IMG/VR virus record: IMGVR_UViG_3300035228_001698
Location: 1 to 30,157 of that record
Length of the DNA stretch: 30,157 nucleotides
Direction: 5' to 3' (one strand)
From: a virus
The notes below the pieces were generated by a model, which searched no databases, had not been told where the DNA came from, and saw only the letters and a program-made list of their open reading frames with translations. Both the position numbers and the translations under genes were made by a program. Below are positions 1-6,407 of this stretch, one piece after another. The first letter of the stretch is position 1; the number at the start of each line of letters is the position of its first letter.

Positions 1-39
1 TTTGACCCATGAGCATCCAAGAGTAACTAATTTTGTCAT
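1..39 (-). CDS. SGNH-like protein, third tandem paralog (5' end only)
   Basis: Only the first 13 codons lie in the window; the gene continues past the left edge on the minus strand. They read MTKLVTLGCSWVK, nearly the same as the start of the next gene (MKKLVTFGCSW), including the GCSW box that would hold the nucleophile serine of an SGNH hydrolase. Its ATG overlaps the TGA of the neighbouring paralog in an ATGA arrangement at 36-39, so the two are probably translationally coupled. Seen: start codon, overlap and motif. Inferred: that a full-length paralog follows outside the window. Confidence 0.7.
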   Translation of the reverse strand, partial: MTKLVTLGCSWVK

Positions 40-827
40 AATGAGATTTGACGATTGATGAGTTCTGCAATCAATTTATGACCTTCACGGGTTGGATGAT
101 AAGAATATGGATTAGCAAGACCTAATTGTATTGCATAGTCGATTCTTTTAGAATCTCTTGTGTATTGTGAGATATGATAAGAATCATTCTGTATAGAGAT
201 CCCCCTAGCATTTATCATTTGAAATAATAAGTCTCGTTGTGTGTCTTTATCAAATAATAACCGAGGAATCTCTACTCCATAGTCATGATGATTGAATGTA
301 TCAATCCAATAGTTTTCAATACCAAGACCTTCAAAGTATCGATTCCAATGAAGCATATTGATTGTCAGTCGTCTAATCTCTTCTTCATGATTATAATGAT
401 CTCTGACATATTGCCTTGAGTCAAAGTTACACTTGTTCATCATATGTTGATGAGCGACCCCTCCCTGCCCGTACAAGACGTTACTATACCCTGCGTTGCC
501 CTCTTCCCCCCAACGATTAGCATAATAAACTTCATGCCGTGCTGTGGAGGTAATACACCATAACACGATCACTTTATCTTCTGTTAGGTCCTTTGTAGCA
601 AAATATCTTGTGGCATGACGAAACTGTCTCTGGTTTGAGGAACCTTGAGCAGAGAAATTGATATTCTTATATTTGTAGTGCTTAGCAAGGATTGTACGGA
701 AAGAATTCTGACTGCATAGTTCTTTATCCGCAGAGACATTCCTATACTGCAATTTGCTCATGCCTCGGTCGAAGGCAGAACCGGTCCCAAAGGTCCATGA
801 ACAACCAAAGGTAACTAATTTTTTCAT
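36..827 (-). CDS. SGNH/GDSL-hydrolase-like protein, paralog A
   Basis: A 263-aa protein. The N-terminal beta strand runs into GCSW (residues 8-11), the place of the SGNH block I serine. A 'QGSSNQRQFR' stretch could supply the block II glycine. The C-terminus has H-P-T-R-E-G-H (244-250), which resembles the terminal histidine block of these enzymes. Known SGNH enzymes remove or transfer acyl groups, often acetyl groups on polysaccharide. There is no signal peptide or membrane segment, so action in the host cytoplasm or on the virion is inferred. The gene lies 17 nt after paralog B and overlaps the next paralog by ATGA, forming a minus-strand operon. The fold assignment rests on motifs; the substrate is unknown. 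Confidence 0.7.
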   Translation of the reverse strand: MKKLVTFGCSWTFGTGSAFDRGMSKLQYRNVSADKELCSQNSFRTILAKHYKYKNINFSAQGSSNQRQFRHATRYFATKDLTEDKVIVLWCITSTARHEVYYANRWGEEGNAGYSNVLYGQGGVAHQHMMNKCNFDSRQYVRDHYNHEEEIRRLTINMLHWNRYFEGLGIENYWIDTFNHHDYGVEIPRLLFDKDTQRDLLFQMINARGISIQNDSYHISQYTRDSKRIDYAIQLGLANPYSYHPTREGHKLIAELINRQISL

Positions 828-844
828 AATAAAATCAATTCACT

Positions 845-1663
845 TTACATCTTTGCTTTTATTGCAGCGTCCATCCAATCTGCAATCTTTACTTGAGATG
901 CTGCGGTGGGTAGGATAGCATGAGGGTTGACTGCCTTCTGCTCTACCAAATACTTTGTCCGCTTACAATCTTGATGACTGGACTGACCGGATGCATCAGT
1001 ATCCTCTTCAGGAGTCCAACCTGCATCTACAGCAAGCATGGTCAACAAAGAACGATCGCCCTGATCAGTAAACAGATAGTTGTCAGGTACCGTGGTGTAC
1101 TTGATCTGGTTGAGTTCATCAAACCAGAAGACCTTATAACCAAGGTTAGTCAGATAACGATTCCAGTGAGCAATGTTATATGTCAGTTGCTCAGTTTCAT
1201 TCTCTTCGTTATAGTGATTCTTGACATACTTGAACATGTCAAAATCTTTTGCCTTGAACTTATTAGCAGTGTCACCATATCCATTAGCATACAGGACACC
1301 AACATATCCTTTGCCAGAAGGATTCATTCCTGTTGAGTCATCGTTCATGAAAATTTCATGACGGGCAAGGTGAGGAACACCAATCAAAACAATAGTCTCA
1401 GCAGCATCAGTGCCGTCAAGAACTTCCGCCATCTTACGGAAGTTTCTCATATTGCTGTTACCTAAACGAGCATATGAAGTCAGTTCCCAACCATTCTTCT
1501 CAGCAAGAAGGTTCTTCCAAGTTAGGGCGCTGTTCTTATCCTTATCGTAAGGAGTTTCTCCTGCAATACCAACTGAAGTTTTATATTCTTCTAGCGTCAT
1601 GCCATCTACGTAACCCGCCCCTGTGCCTTGGGTCCAAGAAGATCCAAACGTAAGGAGTTTCAT
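845..1663 (-). CDS. SGNH-like protein, paralog B, altered C-terminal catalytic block
   Basis: A 272-aa paralog of the downstream gene. It shares the start (MKLLTFGSSW, with GSSW in place of GCSW), the ARHE box, a central 'HYN-EE-LT-N--HWNRY--LG' signature and a terminal N-P motif. The C-terminal block differs: where paralog A has His244 and His250, this protein has Leu251 and Gln257 (LPTAASQ). If those histidines are catalytic, this copy may be inactive or may work with a different residue. It is the first gene of the minus-strand operon, with a late-promoter-like GATAAATA about 50 nt upstream and a GAAG ribosome-binding sequence. By eye it is richer in G+C than the sulfotransferase genes beside it. 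Confidence 0.7.
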   Translation of the reverse strand: MKLLTFGSSWTQGTGAGYVDGMTLEEYKTSVGIAGETPYDKDKNSALTWKNLLAEKNGWELTSYARLGNSNMRNFRKMAEVLDGTDAAETIVLIGVPHLARHEIFMNDDSTGMNPSGKGYVGVLYANGYGDTANKFKAKDFDMFKYVKNHYNEENETEQLTYNIAHWNRYLTNLGYKVFWFDELNQIKYTTVPDNYLFTDQGDRSLLTMLAVDAGWTPEEDTDASGQSSHQDCKRTKYLVEQKAVNPHAILPTAASQVKIADWMDAAIKAKM

Positions 1664-1712
1664 TTATACTTCGTGCGATGGTATAGTAAGCATGATCTTC
1701 CATGCCCTCTGG

Positions 1713-1720
1713 TATTTATC
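1713..1720 (-). promoter_or_regulatory. Late promoter candidate GATAAATA
   Basis: Read on the minus strand this is GATAAATA, close to the T4-type late promoter box TATAAATA. It lies about 50 nt upstream of the start at 1663, in a 110-nt spacer, and faces the three SGNH-like genes. Assigned by motif and position only. Confidence 0.45.
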
Positions 1721-1730
1721 AGAGACTAAC

Positions 1731-1747
1731 TTTCTAATCATTAGAAA
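1731..1747. repeat. 17-nt palindrome TTTCTAATCATTAGAAA
   Basis: Two perfect 8-nt arms around a single central C, in the spacer between the minus-strand sulfotransferase gene and the SGNH-like operon. It could be an operator or a weak hairpin (7-bp stem, 3-nt loop). A second weak dyad, AGTCG/CGACT, lies just after the stop codon of the sulfotransferase gene. Neither has a good U-tract, so a strong terminator is unlikely. Confidence 0.4.
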
Positions 1748-1773
1748 TGACATCAAAGTCGTTTGATAAGCGA

Positions 1774-2754
1774 CTACTTTTTCCATGAATTTGGGATATA
1801 ACCGAAAGTGCTGTAAAAATCAACATAGTATCTAGACATACTATGAAGTGCTCGTTGATATTCTTCGTCATTCAATTCTTGAATATCGCTTCCCCACTGA
1901 TCTTGGAGAAATTCATACTGTGGAGCATTCTTTCCCATAAACGGAACATAGGCATTTTCATGAATTTTTTCAACTTTATATGACAAAAAATCTGATAATT
2001 GTTGTAATTGATTTTTTTCTTGTTTTTTATCCCAAAAATCTTCCATTATAACAGTATAAACGTTTTCTTTACCAAATACATCGACGTATTTGGCATAACC
2101 TCCCTGGTAATCTGAATTACTTGAGTACCAACCTTGCGAAAGATAGTAAAAAAACAGTTTTGTGTGCTTTTTTTGTCGAACTAGCGACTGGACTTTGAAA
2201 TTGTTGTGATTTCTTGATCCAAAATCAAGAGTTTTGACAAAAAGACTTCCAATTTCCGAATAATAACGTCTTACTGGGTCCCGAAATTCCATCAAAACCT
2301 TGACATTGAAGTGATCAAGTATTTTTGGTGCAATTTCTTTCAAAAATCCATAATCCAAACCCCAATTTCCGTTACAAAAATCACAAACGGCGGCATAATC
2401 ACCTTTTATGTTGTCCCAGTGCGTCAAATAGTACTCAATGTAGTCATCAATACTGATTTTCTCTCGAAAAAAGATGTCTATCGGAGTGTCCTTGGCAATT
2501 TGGTTGCGAGATGATAGAATTCTACCCCAAGGATGGTCATGTGGGCGTTTAGGTCTTGCTCCTTCCAATGCCTTCGAGTTTGCTTTTTTGAAAACCTCAT
2601 TGAAATAGTCGTCATTCCTCTGTAGTTTCACCAAAAACCAATTTTCTTTATAATGTCCCTGATGAGCATACTTATTATCCAACGCAAGAGTGTAAAACAT
2701 GGGTGTGGTTGCCGACCACCCAGTGCCAGGGTTGATTAGTAGTGTTGGTTTCAT
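1774..2754 (-). CDS. Sulfotransferase-like protein A (PAPS-binding motifs)
   Basis: About 326 aa from the chosen start. The N-terminal GTGWSATTP matches the 5'-phosphosulfate-binding loop of sulfotransferases. FRDPVRRYYS, about 150 residues further on, matches the 3'-phosphate-binding R-x-P-x-x-R-x-x-S motif. The family moves sulfate from PAPS to hydroxyls of sugars, lipids or tyrosine. An ATG two codons upstream (2760) is also possible. I chose 2754 because the protein then starts MKPTL, as in its paralog at 2944. In addition, a TATAAT at 2765-2770 on this strand would place the transcription start after 2760. No Shine-Dalgarno is visible. It is divergent from its paralog and AT-rich. The acceptor is unknown. 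Confidence 0.75.
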   Translation of the reverse strand: MKPTLLINPGTGWSATTPMFYTLALDNKYAHQGHYKENWFLVKLQRNDDYFNEVFKKANSKALEGARPKRPHDHPWGRILSSRNQIAKDTPIDIFFREKISIDDYIEYYLTHWDNIKGDYAAVCDFCNGNWGLDYGFLKEIAPKILDHFNVKVLMEFRDPVRRYYSEIGSLFVKTLDFGSRNHNNFKVQSLVRQKKHTKLFFYYLSQGWYSSNSDYQGGYAKYVDVFGKENVYTVIMEDFWDKKQEKNQLQQLSDFLSYKVEKIHENAYVPFMGKNAPQYEFLQDQWGSDIQELNDEEYQRALHSMSRYYVDFYSTFGYIPNSWKK

Positions 2755-2788
2755 AATCATATATATTATACAAAATACGAGGTAAAGT
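2755..2788. promoter_or_regulatory. Divergent promoter region between the two sulfotransferase transcripts
   Basis: This 34-nt AT-rich spacer separates genes read in opposite directions. On the minus strand 2770-2765 reads TATAAT, only about 10 nt before the ATG at 2754, so that message may be nearly leaderless. On the plus strand a TATATTATA stretch is followed by GAGG (2779-2782), a suitably spaced ribosome-binding sequence for the ATG at 2789. No convincing -35 box was found on either strand. Confidence 0.4.
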
Positions 2789-2947
2789 ATGCCGTATGAT
2801 GTCTATCTAGACAAGAAAATTATCTTCACAGAATTGACAAGAGAACAAGCAGAAGACATTCAGGTTACAATGCAACAAATGATTATGGCGGGGATAAAAA
2901 CTGACTACACAAGAGAACAAATTAGAATTGAACTTTCCAAATCATGA
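2789..2947 (+). CDS. 52-aa small protein, coupled to sulfotransferase B
   Basis: Reads MPYDVYLDKK...IELSKS, 52 aa, with GAGG six bases upstream of the start. Its TGA overlaps the ATG of the sulfotransferase gene (ATGA at 2944-2947), and that gene has no ribosome-binding sequence of its own, so translational coupling is likely. The protein appears to start with a beta hairpin, followed by a charged helix (TREQAEDIQVTMQQM) and a second TREQ helix. Its start resembles the 54-aa protein at 6221: both have M-x-x-YD-[VI]-[YW], then a beta strand, then T-[RE]-x-x-[AM]-E. I do not recognise a function. Confidence 0.7.
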   Translation: MPYDVYLDKKIIFTELTREQAEDIQVTMQQMIMAGIKTDYTREQIRIELSKS

Positions 2948-3837
2948 AACCCACCCTATTTTTGAATGTTGGTACTGGATGGTCTGGTACAACTCCATTA
3001 TATTATACTTTAGGTTGGTATAACAAGTATTGTCATACAGGACATCGGAAAGAGAAGGGATATTTGTGGTTGATAAACTTAGCACAAGAAAAAAAGACCT
3101 TTGATCGTGTCAAATTTTACAAAGAGTTTTTTGGACCATCAAAAAAGTCAACATCAACGAGAAAACCAAAAATATTCACTCACGAGTCCCCTCATGTTGC
3201 AGGAAAATGGACTGAGGAAGAAATAAAGTATTTTTGGTCTCCTCCATTTACGCTAAACAAGTATATTGAGTATTATGAAAAGCATTGGGACAATATCAAA
3301 GATGAGTATAAGGCAGTAGCAGATTTTAGTAACCCAAATGGGTATTGTGATGAAAATTTTGTCATGTCGATTGCTCCTGATCTAAAAAAACACTTTGACG
3401 TAAAAATTAGTATTGTTTTCCGAGATCCGATTCGTAGATTATGGTCTATGCGTCAAAAACAAAATCCTCGTGACCCAGTTCGCCATTTTATGAAATCTGG
3501 TGTTGATTTTGGTTATGCAGAAATGTTTTTGAAGTGGGCAATGGCATTTGGATCAGAAAATTGTCATATTACAATTATGGAAGATTTTTGGAATGGAGAA
3601 ACTCAATCATTGTCAGATTTTATCGGATATGAAATCAAGGACGTTCATAAAAACGTATATGTGCCGGATTTAGGTCCAGCAGCACCCCACATACAGTATT
3701 TGAACGATCAGTGGGAATCTGACGTAATGCATATGCCAAAAGAGACGATGGAGTATGCAAAAGAGATGTGTGCACCAATATATGAAAATTTCAAGATGTA
3801 TTTCGGTTATTTGCCACAAAGGTGGGAAGTAATCTAG
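2944..3837 (+). CDS. Sulfotransferase-like protein B (PAPS-binding motifs)
   Basis: A 297-aa protein. GTGWSGTTP (10-18) is the 5'-phosphosulfate loop and FRDPIRRLWSM (159-169) the 3'-phosphate site. It is clearly paralogous to protein A on the other strand: shared features are the MKPTL start, 'YIEYY--HWDNIK--Y-AV-DF-N' near residues 107-130, 'EDFW' and 'VYVP' segments and a terminal FGY-P--W. It is about 30 residues shorter than A. It is probably soluble, with no signal peptide or membrane segment. The start overlaps the stop of the 52-aa gene and has no Shine-Dalgarno of its own. Sulfate transfer from PAPS is established for the family; the acceptor is unknown and may be a sugar built by the neighbouring glycosyltransferase. 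Confidence 0.78.
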   Translation: MKPTLFLNVGTGWSGTTPLYYTLGWYNKYCHTGHRKEKGYLWLINLAQEKKTFDRVKFYKEFFGPSKKSTSTRKPKIFTHESPHVAGKWTEEEIKYFWSPPFTLNKYIEYYEKHWDNIKDEYKAVADFSNPNGYCDENFVMSIAPDLKKHFDVKISIVFRDPIRRLWSMRQKQNPRDPVRHFMKSGVDFGYAEMFLKWAMAFGSENCHITIMEDFWNGETQSLSDFIGYEIKDVHKNVYVPDLGPAAPHIQYLNDQWESDVMHMPKETMEYAKEMCAPIYENFKMYFGYLPQRWEVI

Positions 3838-3864
3838 TATACATATAAAACACTATTCATCTGT

Positions 3865-3984
3865 ATGTTCAATCCGTTTTCTTGGTTACTTACACAGTGG
3901 CGGTTACGTCAAATTCGCAGAATGGACCCGTTCGTTTACGAAGATGATGATGATATGGATGAGGAATTCGACCAGGACTTATGA
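3865..3984 (+). CDS. 39-aa bipolar small protein, coupled to carbamoyltransferase
   Basis: Reads MFNPFSWLLTQW, then a basic RLRQIRR, then an acidic tail (YEDDDDMDEEFDQDL). Its TGA overlaps the ATG of the carbamoyltransferase gene (ATGA at 3981-3984), the same layout as the 52-aa gene before sulfotransferase B. The aromatic/hydrophobic start followed by a basic patch could be a short amphipathic membrane-binding helix; the acidic tail could bind a protein or a metal. Both are inferences. Evidence that it is real: a continuous frame, precise stop/start overlap and a distinctive charge layout. No family recognised. Confidence 0.6.
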   Translation: MFNPFSWLLTQWRLRQIRRMDPFVYEDDDDMDEEFDQDL

Positions 3985-5366
3985 TTGGGTTTTCTGAAGG
4001 TTTTCATGACTCAGCAGTTGCAGTAGTTCATGAAGATAGAATTATCTTTGCCACACATGGCGAAAGATATTCAAAGAAGAAACATGACAAAAAATTATGT
4101 GATGAAGCTGCATTTATGGCAGAGGCACTGAATACTTATGATAGTGTCTACGCTTTTTATGAAAAATGGTTTCCGAAGCGTGTAAGACAATTTTTTGCAG
4201 GTCAGAGACATTGGAATAAACCTAGAGACTTGAGATTTCGTCCTACGGTAGATTTCAACCATCATTTGTCTCATGCTGCCGCTGCTTTCCAAACTTCGGT
4301 GTTTGATCAGTCAGCATGTGTTGTTGTAGACAGTATTGGTGAGTGGGACTGTAGTTCTGTCTGGGTTGCCAATATGGTTGACGGAAGAGCGAAATATACA
4401 AAAGTTTGGTCTCAGAAATATCCAAAATCGATTGGTCTTTGGTATTCTGCTCTAACAAAGTATGCAGGTCTTCGTCCTTTGGATGAAGAGTATATTTTTA
4501 TGGGTATGGCAGCATTTGGAGAAAATAATCATGAGCATGAACTTAGAAAACTTCTAACTCAAAATAATCATCGTGGGGTCAATATTGACTTCACAAATTC
4601 AACTTTTGACTTAGCAAAGAGTGCACAAGTTGTTTTAGAAGAAGAACTATCTAAAATTTTCAAAATAGCACTTGAGTACAGTAATAATGTTTGTTATGGT
4701 GGTGGAGTTGCTCTAAATTGTGTTGCTAATACCAAATTGCGGGAAATGTGTAATCTATGGATTATGCCTAATCCAGGAGACGCTGGAGCAGCATTAGGTG
4801 CTGCATTGTTGGTATCTGGTAAGAAAGTGCAGTGGACGCCTTACTGTGGACATAATATTGACCGTAAGGTTGATCCTAAAGAAGTTGTTCAATGTTTGCT
4901 TGAAAATGGGGTTGCGGGTATTGCAAATGGGAAGGCAGAGTATGGTCCCCGTGCTTTAGGCAATAGATCACTTTTGGCGGATCCTAGGAAAGTTGAAAAC
5001 AAAGAAATAGTAAATCGTATCAAAAAACGTCAACAATTCCGACCTTTTGCTCCGGCAATCCTAGAGGAGTATTGTCAAGATTATTTTGACATGAAGCATT
5101 CCCACTCTAGGTATATGTCATATGTCTATCAGTGTCTGCGTTCTGAGGAGATTCCTGCTGCTGTACACGTCGATAATAGTGCAAGAGTGCAAACAGTGCC
5201 TGAGACTTCTGATAGCATTCTAAGACCAATATTGGAAGAGTGGTATCGTGTTACCGATTGTCCTGTATTATTGAATACTTCATTGAACATAAAAGGGAAA
5301 CCAATGGTCAATGATTGGGGTGATGCACTGGATTTCAAAGAAAAATATAACGTAAAAGTGTTCTAG
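3981..5366 (+). CDS. Carbamoyltransferase, NodU/CmcH/TobZ type
   Basis: A 461-aa protein. Family marks in order: N-terminal GFSEGFHDSAVAVV, the metal/nucleotide-site histidines HHLSH (94-98), YGGGVALN (239-246), EYGPRALGNRS (320-330), RPFAPAI and NTSLNIKGKPM (432-442). Known members make carbamoyl-AMP from carbamoyl phosphate and ATP, then carbamoylate a hydroxyl on a sugar or antibiotic. At 461 aa it is shorter than the 550-600 aa usual for cellular members, yet the motifs run from start to end, so it looks compact rather than broken. An AGGA inside the 39-aa gene precedes the start. The substrate may be a glycan. Phage relatives have also been linked to carbamoylation of hydroxymethylcytosine in DNA, but no thymidylate-synthase-like base hydroxymethylase is in this window. 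Confidence 0.92.
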   Translation: MIGFSEGFHDSAVAVVHEDRIIFATHGERYSKKKHDKKLCDEAAFMAEALNTYDSVYAFYEKWFPKRVRQFFAGQRHWNKPRDLRFRPTVDFNHHLSHAAAAFQTSVFDQSACVVVDSIGEWDCSSVWVANMVDGRAKYTKVWSQKYPKSIGLWYSALTKYAGLRPLDEEYIFMGMAAFGENNHEHELRKLLTQNNHRGVNIDFTNSTFDLAKSAQVVLEEELSKIFKIALEYSNNVCYGGGVALNCVANTKLREMCNLWIMPNPGDAGAALGAALLVSGKKVQWTPYCGHNIDRKVDPKEVVQCLLENGVAGIANGKAEYGPRALGNRSLLADPRKVENKEIVNRIKKRQQFRPFAPAILEEYCQDYFDMKHSHSRYMSYVYQCLRSEEIPAAVHVDNSARVQTVPETSDSILRPILEEWYRVTDCPVLLNTSLNIKGKPMVNDWGDALDFKEKYNVKVF

Positions 5367-5376
5367 ATGCGCTAAC

Positions 5377-5395
5377 CTATATAACGTGGTATAAT
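5377..5395 (+). promoter_or_regulatory. Promoter candidate with extended -10 (TGGTATAAT)
   Basis: TATAAT at 5390-5395 is preceded by TG-n (5387-5389), an extended -10 element, in the 52-nt spacer before the glycosyltransferase gene. It directly follows CTATATAACGTGGT (5377-5390), a 14-nt sequence that recurs with two changes at 6192-6205 before the next gene. Motif-based call. Confidence 0.5.
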
Positions 5396-5418
5396 TGATT
5401 TGAAGCTAGTTTTATTTC

Positions 5419-6186
5419 ATGGCTAAAGGATTCCGGGTGGTAACGACTCCACCTGAAAGCGAAGACGCAAAACAAAAGTCAGAAGAGTTTAGTATTGAAG
5501 CTGCACGCGAACTGGTAAAAGGAAAAACGTTTGTTTTCTGCCTTCCTGGTCGTACAGTTTCATATATCTACCTGAAGAATTTTGTGCAACTCGCTTTTGA
5601 GATTGTGCAGCGTGGAGGTTCTTTGCAGATCTCCCAAGACTATTCGTCCATGGTCAACTTTGCCCGATGTAAGTGTTTGGGTGCTAATGTTCTCCAGGGT
5701 CCTGATCAGAAACCTTGGCAAGGTAATCTAAAGTACGATTATCAATTATGGATTGATAGTGATATTGTTTTTGGTTTAGAGCAGTTCTATCGTCTCCTCT
5801 GGATGGACAAAGAGATTGCTGGTGGATGGTATGTTACTGAAGATGGTCAAACAACATCTGTTGCCCATTGGTTAGAAGAAGATGATTTCAAAAATAATGG
5901 TGGTGTGATGAATCATGAGATGCTAGATGGCATCCAAAAACGTCGCAAACCATTCACATGTGACTATACAGGGTTTGGTTGGTTGCTTATCAAGTACGGA
6001 GTCTTCGAGCACGAGAAGATGAAGTATCCTTGGTTTGCCCCACAGATGCAAGTTTTTGAATCTGGTGAAGTACAGGATATGTGTGGTGAAGACGTATCAT
6101 TCTGTCTTGAAGCACAGAAAGCAGGTTTTGAAATTTGGTGTGATCCAAAATGTCGAGTTGGACATGAAAAAACTCGAATTCTTTGA
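5419..6186 (+). CDS. Glycosyltransferase-like protein (GT-A fold)
   Basis: A 255-aa protein. YQLWIDSDIVF contains a D-x-D motif (Asp113-Ser-Asp115) after a hydrophobic strand, the metal/nucleotide-sugar site of GT-A enzymes. MCGEDVSFCLEAQKAGFEIW (222-240) matches the GT2-type 'ED' acceptor/base region, followed by GHE at 248-250 as a likely metal-binding histidine. DYTGFGWLLI (182-191) fits the middle of the fold. No membrane segment is seen, so it probably works on a soluble acceptor or at a membrane surface. It is last-but-one in the plus-strand island and has its own promoter-like spacer. The donor sugar and acceptor cannot be read from the sequence. Confidence 0.75.
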   Translation: MAKGFRVVTTPPESEDAKQKSEEFSIEAARELVKGKTFVFCLPGRTVSYIYLKNFVQLAFEIVQRGGSLQISQDYSSMVNFARCKCLGANVLQGPDQKPWQGNLKYDYQLWIDSDIVFGLEQFYRLLWMDKEIAGGWYVTEDGQTTSVAHWLEEDDFKNNGGVMNHEMLDGIQKRRKPFTCDYTGFGWLLIKYGVFEHEKMKYPWFAPQMQVFESGEVQDMCGEDVSFCLEAQKAGFEIWCDPKCRVGHEKTRIL

Positions 6187-6191
6187 TTTGT

Positions 6192-6205
6192 CTATATAAT
6201 GTAGT
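6192..6205 (+). promoter_or_regulatory. Promoter candidate CTATATAATGTAGT
   Basis: Contains TATAAT at 6195-6200, starting 8 nt after the glycosyltransferase stop and about 20 nt before the ATG at 6221. The 14-nt block matches 5377-5390 at 12 of 14 positions, which suggests a shared early or middle promoter element. No clear -35 box. Confidence 0.5.
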
Positions 6206-6220
6206 GTTGCCATAATACAT

Positions 6221-6385
6221 ATGGATCTTTATGATATTTGGGTATGTGGTACGAAAGTATATTCTTGTATAACTGAAGCAGAGATGGAGGAATACTCCCA
6301 AGATTTTGCTGACGAATACTATAAAAATGGTCATCCTCATCCAGAGGATGTAGAAATTTGTTACTTGGGGCATGAGGAGGTCTAA
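6221..6385 (+). CDS. 54-aa small acidic protein
   Basis: Reads MDLYDIWVCGTKVYSCITEAE, then an acidic, tyrosine-rich helix and NGHPHPEDVEICYLG near the end. Two cysteines lie near the start (residues 9 and 16) and one near the end, with H-P-H-P in between, so metal binding is possible but not shown. The start resembles the 52-aa protein at 2789 (YD-[VI]-[YW], beta strand, T-E/R helix), suggesting distant paralogs. A promoter-like element lies just upstream and no Shine-Dalgarno is visible. The stop codon falls in the loop of the intrinsic terminator that follows. Confidence 0.65.
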   Translation: MDLYDIWVCGTKVYSCITEAEMEEYSQDFADEYYKNGHPHPEDVEICYLGHEEV

Positions 6386-6401
6386 AGGGACCTCCTTTTT
6401 T
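6375..6401 (+). terminator. Intrinsic terminator ending the accessory island
   Basis: Perfect 8-bp stem AGGAGGTC (6375-6382) / GACCTCCT (6389-6396), 6-nt loop TAAAGG, and a T-run at 6396-6401. The left arm is coding sequence of the 54-aa gene, whose TAA is the first three bases of the loop. The left arm is also a perfect anti-16S sequence (AGGAGG) with no start codon at a proper distance. It separates the island from the baseplate operon. Confidence 0.85.
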
Positions 6402-6407
6402 GTGTCT

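Noticed and set aside
920-1336. 138-aa plus-strand frame opposite SGNH-like paralog B
   Set aside because: Antisense shadow of a gene with clear motifs; composition is low-quality (many Ile/Leu/Ser), with no ribosome-binding sequence or neighbour logic.
1661-1668. TATAAATG on the minus strand at the start of SGNH-like paralog B
   Set aside because: Resembles a late box but contains the start codon itself, so it cannot drive this gene.
1750-1773. AGTCG/CGACT dyad after the sulfotransferase A stop as a terminator
   Set aside because: Only a 5-bp stem with a 9-nt loop and no proper T-run; too weak to call.
5990-6373. 127-aa minus-strand frame over the end of the glycosyltransferase and the 54-aa gene
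   Set aside because: Covers two better-supported plus-strand genes and the terminator; no recognisable protein features.
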